Source of the DNA: Eunapius fragilis
Lineage: Eukaryota > Porifera > Demospongiae > Spongillida > Spongillidae
Direction of reading: 5' to 3'
Length of the DNA: 64,000 nucleotides
Assembly (NCBI GenBank): GCA_963681505.1
Contig: OY811974.1
Location: forward strand, 13,847,105 to 13,911,104
Shown here: positions 21,850 to 35,300 of the stretch, in pieces
Layout: each line of letters opens with the position of its first letter
Numbering within the stretch: the stretch's first letter is position 1
The notes under the pieces: model-generated
What the model was told of the DNA's origin: nothing
Seen by the model: only the letters and a program-made list of their open reading frames with translations
The model's database searches: none
Position numbers and translations under genes: made by a program

Positions 21850-24800
21850 CTGTTTTAAATGCCACCCCGAGCATACCTGCTTCGGTATGGGTTACCCAAG
21901 CGATTCAAAAGTAGGTTCCCACCCATACATTCCTATGGGAAACCACCCATACATCTCTATGGGTAATATTGACTATTTTAGCATCGAGGTGTTGATGAGG
22001 CATGCAATATGAGCAAACCACTGCACACATGGAAGATAGCAGTAACCACTCCTCTATCTCTTTTTAATGCCACCCCGAGGATACCTGCTTTGGGATGGGT
22101 TTACCAAGCAATTCAAAAGTTGGTTCCCACCCATACATTTCCATGGGAAATTTTTGACTATCTTAGCATCGAGGTGTTGATGAGACATGCAATATGAGCA
22201 AACCACTGCACACATGGAAGATAGCAGTAACCATTCCTCTATCTATTTTAAATGCCACCCCGAGCCTACCTGCTTTGGTATGGGTTTACCAAGCGATTCA
22301 AAAGTAGGTTCCCGCCCATACATTTCTATTGGAAATTTTTGACTATCTTAGCATCGAGGTGTTGATGAGATATGCAGTATGAGCTAACCACTGCACACAT
22401 GGAAGATAGCAGTAACCATTCCTCTATCTATTTTAAATGCCACCCCGAGCATACCTGCTTTGGTATGGGTTTACCAAGCGATTCAAAAGTAGGTTCCCAC
22501 TCAAACATTTCTATGGGAAATGTTTGACTATCTTAGCATCGAGGTGTCGATGAGACATGCAATATGAGCTAACCACTGCACACATGGAAGATAGCAGTAA
22601 CCATTCCTCTATCTATTTTAAATGCCACCCCGAGCATACCTGCTTTGGTGTGGGTTTACCAAGTGATTAAAAAGTAGGTTCCCACCCATACGTTTCTACG
22701 GGAAATTTTTGACTATCTTAGCATCGAGGTGTTGATCAGACATGCAATATGAGCTAACCACTGCACACATGGAAGATAGCAGTAACCATTCCTCTATCTA
22801 TTTTAAATGCCACCTCGAGCATACCTGCTTTGGTATGGGTTTACCAAGCGATTCAAAAGTAGGTTCCCACCCATACATTCCTATGGGAAACCACCCATAC
22901 ATCTCTATGGGAAAAATTGTCTATCTTAGCACCGAGCTGATGATAAGACATGCAATATGAGTAAACCACTGCACACATGGAAGATAGCAGTAACCATTCC
23001 TCTATCTGTGTTAAATGCCACCCTGAGCATACCTGCTTTGGTATGGGTTTACCAAGCGATTCAAAAGTAGGTTCCCACCCATACATCTCTATGGGAAATT
23101 TTTGACTATCTTAGCATCGAGGTGTTGATGAGACATGCAATACGAGCAAACCACTGCCCACATGGAAGATAGCAGTAACCACTCCTCTATCTCTTTTTAA
23201 TACCACCCCGATCATACCTGCTTTGGTATGGGTTTACCAAGCGATTCAAAAGGAGGTTCCCACCCATACATTTCTATTGGAAATTTTTGACTATCTTAGC
23301 ATCGAGATGTTGATGAGACATGCAGTATGAACTAACCACTGCACACATGGATAATAGCAGTAACGATTCCTCTATCTGTTTTAAATGCCACCTCGTGCAT
23401 ACCTGCTTCGGTATGTGTTTACCAAGCGATTCAAAAGTAGGTTCCCACCCACACATTTCTATGGGAAATTTTTGACTATCTTCGCATCGAGGTGTTGATG
23501 AGACATGCAATATGAGCAAACCACTGCACACATGGAAGATAGCAGTAACCATTCCTCTATCTGTTTTAAATGCCACCCCGAGGATACCTGCTGTGGTATG
23601 GGTTTACCAAGCGATTCAAAAGTAGGTTCCCACCCATACATTTCTATGGGAAATTTTTGACTATCTTAGCATCGAGGTGTTGATGAGACATGCAATATGT
23701 GCAAACCACTGCACACATGGAAGATAACTGTAACCATTCCTCTATATGTATTAAATGCCACCTCGAGCATACCTGCTTCGGTATGGTTTACCCAAGCGAT
23801 TCAAAATTAGGTTCCCACCCATACATTTCTATGGGAAATTTTTGACTATCTTAGCATCGAGGTGTTGATGAGACATGCAATATGAGCAAACCACTGCCCA
23901 CATGGAAGATAGCAGTAACCACTCCTCTATCTCTTTTTAATGCCACCCCGAGCATACGTGCTTTGGTATGGGCTTACCAAGCGATTGAAAAGTAGGTTCC
24001 CACCCATACATTCCAATGGGAAACCACCCATACATCTCTATGGGAAAAATTGTCTATCTTAGCACCGAGCTGTTGATGAGACATGCAATATGAGTAAACC
24101 ACTGCACACATGGATGGTAGCAGTAACCATTCCTCTATCTGTTTTAAATGCCACCCCGAGCATACCTGCTTTGGTATGGGTTTACCAAGCGATTCAAAAG
24201 TAGGTTCTCACCCATACAATTCTATGGGAAATTTTTGACTATATTAGCATCGAGGTGTTGATGTAACATGCAATATGAGCTAACCACTGCACACATGGAA
24301 GATAGCAGTAACCATTCCTCTATCTATTTTAAATGCCACCCCGAGCATACGTGCTTTGGTATGGTCTTACCAAGCGATTCAAAAGTAGGTTCCCACCCAT
24401 ACATTCCTATGGGAAACCACCCATACATCTCTACGGGAAAAATTGTCTATCTTAGCACCGAGCTGTTGATGAGACATGCAATATGAGTAAACCACTGCAC
24501 ACATGGAAGATAGCAGTAACCATTCCTCTATCTGTTTTAAATGCCACCCCGAGCATACCTGCTTTGGTATGGGTTTACCAAGCGATTCAAAAGTACGTTC
24601 CCACCCATACATTTCTATGGGAAATTTTTGACTATCTTAGCATCGAGGTGTTGATGAGACATGCAATATGAGTAAACCACTGCACACATGGAAGATAGCA
24701 GTAACCATTCCTCTATCTGTTTTAAATGCCACCCCGAGCATACCTGCTTCGGTATGGGTTTACCAAGCGATTCAAAAGTAGGTTCCCACTCATACATTCC

Positions 24801-27075
24801 TATGGGAAACCACCCATACATCTCTATGGGAAAAATTGTCTATCTTAGCAAAGAGCTGTTGATGAGACATGCAATATGAGTAAACCACTGCACACATGGA
24901 AGATAGCAGTAACCATTCCTCTATCTGTTTTAAATGCCACCCCGAGCATACCTGCTTTGGTATGGGTTTACCAAGCGATTCAAAAGTAGGTTCCCACCCA
25001 TACATTTCTATGGGAAATTTTTGACTATCTTAGCATCGAGGTGTTGATGAGACATGCAATATGAGTAAACCACTGCACACATGGAAGATAGCAGTAACCA
25101 TTCCTCTATCTGTTTTAAATGCCACCCCGAGCATACCTGCTTTGGTATGGGTTTACCAAGCGATTCAAAAGTAGGTTCCAACTCATACATTCCTATGGGA
25201 AACCACCCATACATCTCTATGGGAAAAATTGTCTATCTTAGCAAAGAGCTGTTGATGAGACATGCAATATGAGTAAACCACTGCACACATGGAAGATAGC
25301 AGTAACCATTCCTCTATCTGTTTTAAATGCCACCCCGAGCATACCTGCTTTGGTATGGGTTTACCAAGCGATTCAAAAGTAGGTTCCCACCCATACATTT
25401 CTATGGGAAATTTTTGACTATCTTAGCATCGAGGTGTTGATGAGACATGCAATATGAGTAAACCACTGCACACATGGAAGATAGCAGTAACCATTCCTCT
25501 ATCTGTTTTAAATGCCACCCCGAGCATACCTGCTTTGGTATGGGTTTACCAAGCGATTCAAAAGTAGGTTCCCACTCATACATTCCTATGGGAAACCACC
25601 CATACATCTCTATGGGAAAAATTGTCTATCTTAGCAAAGAGCTGTTGATGAGACATGCAATATGAGTAAACCACTGCACACATGGAAGATAGCAGTAACC
25701 ATTCCTCTATCTGTTTTAAATGCCACCCCGAGCATACCTGATTTGGTATGGGTTTACCAAGCGATTCAAAAGTAGGTTCCCACCCATACATTTCTATGGG
25801 AAATTTTTGACTATCTTAGCATCGAGGTGTTGATGAGACATGCAATATGAGCAAACCACTGCCCACATGGAAGATAGCAGTAAGCACTCCTCTATCTATT
25901 TTAAATGCCACCACGAGCATACCTGCTTTGGTATGGGTTTACCAAGCGATTCAAAAGTAGGTACCCACTCATACATTCCTATGGGAAACCACGTATACAT
26001 CTCTATGGGAAAAATTGTCTTTCTTAGCACTGAGCTGTTGAAGAGACATGCAATATGAGTAAACCACTGCACACATGGAAGATAGCAGTAACCATTCCTC
26101 TATCTGTTTTAAATGCCACCCCGAGCATACCTGCTTTGGTATGGGTTTACCAAGCGATTCAATAGTAGGTTCCCACCCATACATTTCTATGGGAAATTTT
26201 TGACTATCTTAGCATCGAGGTGTTGATGAGACATGCAATATGAGCAAACCACTGCCCACATGGAAGATAGCAGTAACCACTCCTCTATCTCTTTTTAATG
26301 CCACCCCGAGCATACGTGCTTTGGTATGGGCTTACCAAGCGATTAAAAAGTAGGTTCCCACCCATACATTCCAATGGGAAACCACCCATACATCTCTATG
26401 GGAAAAATTGTCTATCTTAGCACCGAGCTGTTGATGAGACATGCAATATGAGTAAACCACTGCACACATGGAAGATAGCAGTAACCATTCCTCTATCTGT
26501 TTTAAATGCCACCCCGAGCATACCTGCTTTGGTATGGGTTTACCAAGCGATTCAAAAGTAGGTTCTCACCCATACATTTCTATGGGAAATTTTTGACTAT
26601 ATTAGCATCGAGGTGTTGATGTAACATGCAATATGAGCTAACCACTGCACACATGGAAGATAGCAGTAACCATTCCTCTATCTATTTTAAATGCCACCCC
26701 GAGCATACGTGCTTTGGTATGGGCTTACCAAGCGATTCAAAAGTAGGTTCCCACCCATACATTCCTATGGGAAACCACCCATACATCTCTACGGGAAAAA
26801 TTGTCTGTCTTAGCACCGAGCTGTAGATGAGACATGCAATATGAGTAAACCACTGCACACATGGAAGATAGCAGTAACCATTCCTCTATCTGTTTTAAAT
26901 GCCACCCCGAGCATACCTGCTTTGGTATGGGTTTACCAAGCGATTCAAAAGTACGTTCCCACCCATACATTTCTATGGGAAATTTTTGACTATCTTAGCA
27001 TCGAGGTGTTGATGAGACATGCAATATGAGTAAACCATTGCACACATGGAAGATAGCAGTAACCATTCCTCTATC
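21850..27075 (+). repeat. 5,225-bp tandem HOR, copy 1
   Basis: The unit equals 17S+10L. It contains GAGCCTACCTG, GGTGTGGGTTTACCAAGTG, a linker copy (about 23,274) and block A3 (from about 24,268, with three dimers). Landmarks repeat at exactly 5,225 bp (22,009/27,234, 22,742/27,967, 24,268/29,493, 26,841/32,066). The junction to copy 2 lies between about 27,060 and 27,120, within a stretch almost identical in both parents. Confidence 0.85.
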
Positions 27076-30000
27076 TGTTTTAAATGCCACCCCGAGCATA
27101 CCTGCTTCGGTATGGGTTACCCAAGCGATTCAAAAGTAGGTTCCCACCCATACATTCCTATGGGAAACCACCCATACATCTCTATGGGTAATATTGACTA
27201 TTTTAGCATCGAGGTGTTGATGAGGCATGCAATATGAGCAAACCACTGCACACATGGAAGATAGCAGTAACCACTCCTCTATCTCTTTTTAATGCCACCC
27301 CGAGGATACCTGCTTTGGGATGGGTTTACCAAGCAATTCAAAAGTTGGTTCCCACCCATACATTTCCATGGGAAATTTTTGACTATCTTAGCATCGAGGT
27401 GTTGATGAGACATGCAATATGAGCAAACCACTGCACACATGGAAGATAGCAGTAACCATTCCTCTATCTATTTTAAATGCCACCCCGAGCCTACCTGCTT
27501 TGGTATGGGTTTACCAAGCGATTCAAAAGTAGGTTCCCGCCCATACATTTCTATTGGAAATTTTTGACTATCTTAGCATCGAGGTGTTGATGAGATATGC
27601 AGTATGAGCTAACCACTGCACACATGGAAGATAGCAGTAACCATTCCTCTATCTATTTTAAATGCCACCCCGAGCATACCTGCTTTGGTATGGGTTTACC
27701 AAGCGATTCAAAAGTAGGTTCCCACTCAAACATTTCTATGGGAAATGTTTGACTATCTTAGCATCGAGGTGTCGATGAGACATGCAATATGAGCTAACCA
27801 CTGCACACATGGAAGATAGCAGTAACCATTCCTCTATCTATTTTAAATGCCACCCCGAGCATACCTGCTTTGGTGTGGGTTTACCAAGTGATTAAAAAGT
27901 AGGTTCCCACCCATACGTTTCTACGGGAAATTTTTGACTATCTTAGCATCGAGGTGTTGATCAGACATGCAATATGAGCTAACCACTGCACACATGGAAG
28001 ATAGCAGTAACCATTCCTCTATCTATTTTAAATGCCACCTCGAGCATACCTGCTTTGGTATGGGTTTACCAAGCGATTCAAAAGTAGGTTCCCACCCATA
28101 CATTCCTATGGGAAACCACCCATACATCTCTATGGGAAAAATTGTCTATCTTAGCACCGAGCTGATGATAAGACATGCAATATGAGTAAACCACTGCACA
28201 CATGGAAGATAGCAGTAACCATTCCTCTATCTGTGTTAAATGCCACCCTGAGCATACCTGCTTTGGTATGGGTTTACCAAGCGATTCAAAAGTAGGTTCC
28301 CACCCATACATCTCTATGGGAAATTTTTGACTATCTTAGCATCGAGGTGTTGATGAGACATGCAATACGAGCAAACCACTGCCCACATGGAAGATAGCAG
28401 TAACCACTCCTCTATCTCTTTTTAATACCACCCCGATCATACCTGCTTTGGTATGGGTTTACCAAGCGATTCAAAAGGAGGTTCCCACCCATACATTTCT
28501 ATTGGAAATTTTTGACTATCTTAGCATCGAGATGTTGATGAGACATGCAGTATGAACTAACCACTGCACACATGGATAATAGCAGTAACGATTCCTCTAT
28601 CTGTTTTAAATGCCACCTCGTGCATACCTGCTTCGGTATGTGTTTACCAAGCGATTCAAAAGTAGGTTCCCACCCACACATTTCTATGGGAAATTTTTGA
28701 CTATCTTCGCATCGAGGTGTTGATGAGACATGCAATATGAGCAAACCACTGCACACATGGAAGATAGCAGTAACCATTCCTCTATCTGTTTTAAATGCCA
28801 CCCCGAGGATACCTGCTGTGGTATGGGTTTACCAAGCGATTCAAAAGTAGGTTCCCACCCATACATTTCTATGGGAAATTTTTGACTATCTTAGCATCGA
28901 GGTGTTGATGAGACATGCAATATGTGCAAACCACTGCACACATGGAAGATAACTGTAACCATTCCTCTATATGTATTAAATGCCACCTCGAGCATACCTG
29001 CTTCGGTATGGTTTACCCAAGCGATTCAAAATTAGGTTCCCACCCATACATTTCTATGGGAAATTTTTGACTATCTTAGCATCGAGGTGTTGATGAGACA
29101 TGCAATATGAGCAAACCACTGCCCACATGGAAGATAGCAGTAACCACTCCTCTATCTCTTTTTAATGCCACCCCGAGCATACGTGCTTTGGTATGGGCTT
29201 ACCAAGCGATTGAAAAGTAGGTTCCCACCCATACATTCCAATGGGAAACCACCCATACATCTCTATGGGAAAAATTGTCTATCTTAGCACCGAGCTGTTG
29301 ATGAGACATGCAATATGAGTAAACCACTGCACACATGGATGGTAGCAGTAACCATTCCTCTATCTGTTTTAAATGCCACCCCGAGCATACCTGCTTTGGT
29401 ATGGGTTTACCAAGCGATTCAAAAGTAGGTTCTCACCCATACAATTCTATGGGAAATTTTTGACTATATTAGCATCGAGGTGTTGATGTAACATGCAATA
29501 TGAGCTAACCACTGCACACATGGAAGATAGCAGTAACCATTCCTCTATCTATTTTAAATGCCACCCCGAGCATACGTGCTTTGGTATGGTCTTACCAAGC
29601 GATTCAAAAGTAGGTTCCCACCCATACATTCCTATGGGAAACCACCCATACATCTCTACGGGAAAAATTGTCTATCTTAGCACCGAGCTGTTGATGAGAC
29701 ATGCAATATGAGTAAACCACTGCACACATGGAAGATAGCAGTAACCATTCCTCTATCTGTTTTAAATGCCACCCCGAGCATACCTGCTTTGGTATGGGTT
29801 TACCAAGCGATTCAAAAGTACGTTCCCACCCATACATTTCTATGGGAAATTTTTGACTATCTTAGCATCGAGGTGTTGATGAGACATGCAATATGAGTAA
29901 ACCACTGCACACATGGAAGATAGCAGTAACCATTCCTCTATCTGTTTTAAATGCCACCCCGAGCATACCTGCTTCGGTATGGGTTTACCAAGCGATTCAA

Positions 30001-32300
30001 AAGTAGGTTCCCACTCATACATTCCTATGGGAAACCACCCATACATCTCTATGGGAAAAATTGTCTATCTTAGCAAAGAGCTGTTGATGAGACATGCAAT
30101 ATGAGTAAACCACTGCACACATGGAAGATAGCAGTAACCATTCCTCTATCTGTTTTAAATGCCACCCCGAGCATACCTGCTTTGGTATGGGTTTACCAAG
30201 CGATTCAAAAGTAGGTTCCCACCCATACATTTCTATGGGAAATTTTTGACTATCTTAGCATCGAGGTGTTGATGAGACATGCAATATGAGTAAACCACTG
30301 CACACATGGAAGATAGCAGTAACCATTCCTCTATCTGTTTTAAATGCCACCCCGAGCATACCTGCTTTGGTATGGGTTTACCAAGCGATTCAAAAGTAGG
30401 TTCCAACTCATACATTCCTATGGGAAACCACCCATACATCTCTATGGGAAAAATTGTCTATCTTAGCAAAGAGCTGTTGATGAGACATGCAATATGAGTA
30501 AACCACTGCACACATGGAAGATAGCAGTAACCATTCCTCTATCTGTTTTAAATGCCACCCCGAGCATACCTGCTTTGGTATGGGTTTACCAAGCGATTCA
30601 AAAGTAGGTTCCCACCCATACATTTCTATGGGAAATTTTTGACTATCTTAGCATCGAGGTGTTGATGAGACATGCAATATGAGTAAACCACTGCACACAT
30701 GGAAGATAGCAGTAACCATTCCTCTATCTGTTTTAAATGCCACCCCGAGCATACCTGCTTTGGTATGGGTTTACCAAGCGATTCAAAAGTAGGTTCCCAC
30801 TCATACATTCCTATGGGAAACCACCCATACATCTCTATGGGAAAAATTGTCTATCTTAGCAAAGAGCTGTTGATGAGACATGCAATATGAGTAAACCACT
30901 GCACACATGGAAGATAGCAGTAACCATTCCTCTATCTGTTTTAAATGCCACCCCGAGCATACCTGATTTGGTATGGGTTTACCAAGCGATTCAAAAGTAG
31001 GTTCCCACCCATACATTTCTATGGGAAATTTTTGACTATCTTAGCATCGAGGTGTTGATGAGACATGCAATATGAGCAAACCACTGCCCACATGGAAGAT
31101 AGCAGTAAGCACTCCTCTATCTATTTTAAATGCCACCACGAGCATACCTGCTTTGGTATGGGTTTACCAAGCGATTCAAAAGTAGGTACCCACTCATACA
31201 TTCCTATGGGAAACCACGTATACATCTCTATGGGAAAAATTGTCTTTCTTAGCACTGAGCTGTTGAAGAGACATGCAATATGAGTAAACCACTGCACACA
31301 TGGAAGATAGCAGTAACCATTCCTCTATCTGTTTTAAATGCCACCCCGAGCATACCTGCTTTGGTATGGGTTTACCAAGCGATTCAATAGTAGGTTCCCA
31401 CCCATACATTTCTATGGGAAATTTTTGACTATCTTAGCATCGAGGTGTTGATGAGACATGCAATATGAGCAAACCACTGCCCACATGGAAGATAGCAGTA
31501 ACCACTCCTCTATCTCTTTTTAATGCCACCCCGAGCATACGTGCTTTGGTATGGGCTTACCAAGCGATTAAAAAGTAGGTTCCCACCCATACATTCCAAT
31601 GGGAAACCACCCATACATCTCTATGGGAAAAATTGTCTATCTTAGCACCGAGCTGTTGATGAGACATGCAATATGAGTAAACCACTGCACACATGGAAGA
31701 TAGCAGTAACCATTCCTCTATCTGTTTTAAATGCCACCCCGAGCATACCTGCTTTGGTATGGGTTTACCAAGCGATTCAAAAGTAGGTTCTCACCCATAC
31801 ATTTCTATGGGAAATTTTTGACTATATTAGCATCGAGGTGTTGATGTAACATGCAATATGAGCTAACCACTGCACACATGGAAGATAGCAGTAACCATTC
31901 CTCTATCTATTTTAAATGCCACCCCGAGCATACGTGCTTTGGTATGGGCTTACCAAGCGATTCAAAAGTAGGTTCCCACCCATACATTCCTATGGGAAAC
32001 CACCCATACATCTCTACGGGAAAAATTGTCTGTCTTAGCACCGAGCTGTAGATGAGACATGCAATATGAGTAAACCACTGCACACATGGAAGATAGCAGT
32101 AACCATTCCTCTATCTGTTTTAAATGCCACCCCGAGCATACCTGCTTTGGTATGGGTTTACCAAGCGATTCAAAAGTACGTTCCCACCCATACATTTCTA
32201 TGGGAAATTTTTGACTATCTTAGCATCGAGGTGTTGATGAGACATGCAATATGAGTAAACCATTGCACACATGGAAGATAGCAGTAACCATTCCTCTATC
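27076..32300 (+). repeat. 5,225-bp tandem HOR, copy 2
   Basis: Second copy of the unit, with linker at about 28,499 and block A4 from 29,493. Its end, near GAACATACCTGCTTCGG at about 32,317, continues into the normal end of an A block instead of a third copy. Differences from copy 1 that I could see are very few. Confidence 0.85.
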
Positions 32301-35300
32301 TGTTTTAAATGCCACCCCGAACATACCTGCTTCGGTATGGGTTTACCAAGCGATTCAAAAGTAGGTTCCCACTCATACATTCCTATGGGAAACCACCCAT
32401 ACATCTCTATGGGAAAAATTGTCTATCTTAGCAAAGAGCTGTTGATGAGACATGCAATATGAGTAAACCACTGCACACATGGAAGATAGCCGTAACCATT
32501 CCTCTATCTGTTTTAAATGCCACCCCGAGCATACCTGCTTTGGTATGGGTTTACCAAGCGATTCAAAAGTAGGTTCCCACCCATACATTTCTATGGGAAA
32601 TTTTTGACTATCTTAGCATCGAGGTGTTGATGAGACATGCAATATGAGCAAACCACTGCCCACATGGAAGATAGCAGTAAGCACTCCTCTATCTATTTTA
32701 AATGCCACCACGAGCATACCTGCTTTGGTATGGGTTTACCAAGCGATTTAAAAGTAGGTACCCACTCATACATTCCAATGGGAAACCACCCATACATCTC
32801 TATGGGAAAAATTGTCTTTTTTAGCACCGAGCTGTTGAAGAGACATGCAATATGAGTAAACCACTGCACACATGGAAGATAGCAGTAACCATTCCTCTAT
32901 CTGTTTTAAATGCCACCCCGAGCATACCTGCTTTGGTATGGGTTTACCAAGCGATTCAAAAGTAGGTTCCCACCCATACATTTCTATGGGAAATTTTTGA
33001 CTATCTTAGCATCGAGATGTTGATGAGACATGCAGTATGAACTAACCACTGCACACATGGATAATAGCAGTAACGATTCCTCTATCTGTTTTAAATGCCA
33101 CCTCGTGCATACCTGCTTCGGTATGTGTTTACCAAGCGATTCAAAAGTAGGTTCCCACCCATACATTTCTATGGGAAATTTTTGACTATCTTCGCATCGA
33201 GGTGTTGATGAGACATGCAATATGAGCAAACCACTGCACACATGGAAGATAGCAGTAACCATTCCTCTATCTGTTTTAAATGCCACCCCGAGGATACCTG
33301 CTGTGGTATGGGTTTACCAAGCGATTCAAAAGTAGGTTCCCACCCATACATTTCTATGGGAAATTTTTGACTATCTTAGCATCGAGGTGTTGATGAGACA
33401 TGCAATATGTGCAAACCACTGCACACATGGAAGATAACTGTAACCATTCCTCTATATGTATTAAATGCCACCTCGAGCATACCTGCTTCGGTATGGTTTA
33501 CCCAAGCGATTCAAAATTAGGTTCCCACCCATACATTTCTATGGGAAATTTTTGACTATCTTAGCATCGAGGTGTTGATGAGACATGCAATATGAGCAAA
33601 CCACTGCCCACATGGAAGATAGCAGTAACCACTCCTCTATCTCTTTTTAATGCCACCCCGAGCATACGTGCTTTGGTATGGGCTTACCAAGCGATTGAAA
33701 AGTAGGTTCCCACCCATACATTCCAATGGGAAACCACCCATACATCTCTATGGGAAAAATTGTCTATCTTAGCACCGAGCTGTTGATGAGACATGCAATA
33801 TGAGTAAACCACTGCACACATGGATGGTAGCAGTAACCATTCCTCTATCTGTTTTAAATGCCACCCCGAGCATACCTGCTTTGGTATGGGTTTACCAAGC
33901 GATTCAAAAGTAGGTTCTCACCCATACAATTCTATGGGAAATTTTTGACTATATTAGCATCGAGGTGTTGATGTAACATGCAATATGAGCTAACCACTGC
34001 ACACATGGAAGATAGCAGTAACCATTCCTCTATCTATTTTAAATGCCACCCCGAGCATACGTGCTTTGGTATGGTCTTACCAAGCGATTCAAAAGTAGGT
34101 TCCCACCCATACATTCCTATGGGAAACCACCCATACATCTCTACGGGAAAAATTGTCTATCTTAGCACCGAGCTGTTGATGAGACATGCAATATGAGTAA
34201 ACCACTGCACACATGGAAGATAGCAGTAACCATTCCTCTATCTGTTTTAAATGCCACCCCGAGCATACCTGCTTTGGTATGGGTTTACCAAGCGATTCAA
34301 AAGTACGTTCCCACCCATACATTTCTATGGGAAATTTTTGACTATCTTAGCATCGAGGTGTTGATGAGACATGCAATATGAGTAAACCACTGCACACATG
34401 GAAGATAGCAGTAACCATTCCTCTATCTGTTTTAAATGCCACCCCGAGCATACCTGCTTCGGTATGGGTTTACCAAGCGATTCAAAAGTAGGTTCCCACT
34501 CATACATTCCTATGGGAAACCACCCATACATCTCTATGGGAAAAATTGTCTATCTTAGCAAAGAGCTGTTGATGAGACATGCAATATGAGTAAACCACTG
34601 CACACATGGAAGATAGCAGTAACCATTCCTCTATCTGTTTTAAATGCCACCCCGAGCATACCTGCTTTGGTATGGGTTTACCAAGCGATTCAAAAGTAGG
34701 TTCCCACCCATACATTTCTATGGGAAATTTTTGACTATCTTAGCATCGAGGTGTTGATGAGACATGCAATATGAGTAAACCACTGCACACATGGAAGATA
34801 GCAGTAACCATTCCTCTATCTGTTTTAAATGCCACCCCGAGCATACCTGCTTTGGTATGGGTTTACCAAGCGATTCAAAAGTAGGTTCCCACTCATACAT
34901 TCCTATGGGAAACCACCCATACATCTCTATGGGAAAAATTGTCTATCTTAGCAAAGAGCTGTTGATGAGACATGCAATATGAGTAAACCACTGCACACAT
35001 GGAAGATAGCAGTAACCATTCCTCTATCTGTTTTAAATGCCACCCCGAGCATACCTGATTTGGTATGGGTTTACCAAGCGATTCAAAAGTAGGTTCCCAC
35101 CCATACATTTCTATGGGAAATTTTTGACTATCTTAGCATCGAGGTGTTGATGAGACATGCAATATGAGCAAACCACTGCCCACATGGAAGATAGCAGTAA
35201 GCACTCCTCTATCTATTTTAAATGCCACCACGAGCATACCTGCTTTGGTATGGGTTTACCAAGCGATTCAAAAGTAGGTACCCACTCATACATTCCTATG

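Larger units (their letters stand above)
12986..22240 (+). repeat. Large HOR supercopy 1 (16,507-bp shift)
   Basis: About 9.25 kb here matches 29,493-38,747 at one constant shift of 16,507 bp. Matched landmarks include 13,726/30,233, 16,477/32,984, 17,471/33,978, 20,351/36,858 and 22,009/38,516. Only a handful of differences were seen, for example C at 20,962 against G at 37,469. It contains block copies A1 and A2 and a tail with GGTTACCCAAGCG variants. Confidence 0.85.
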
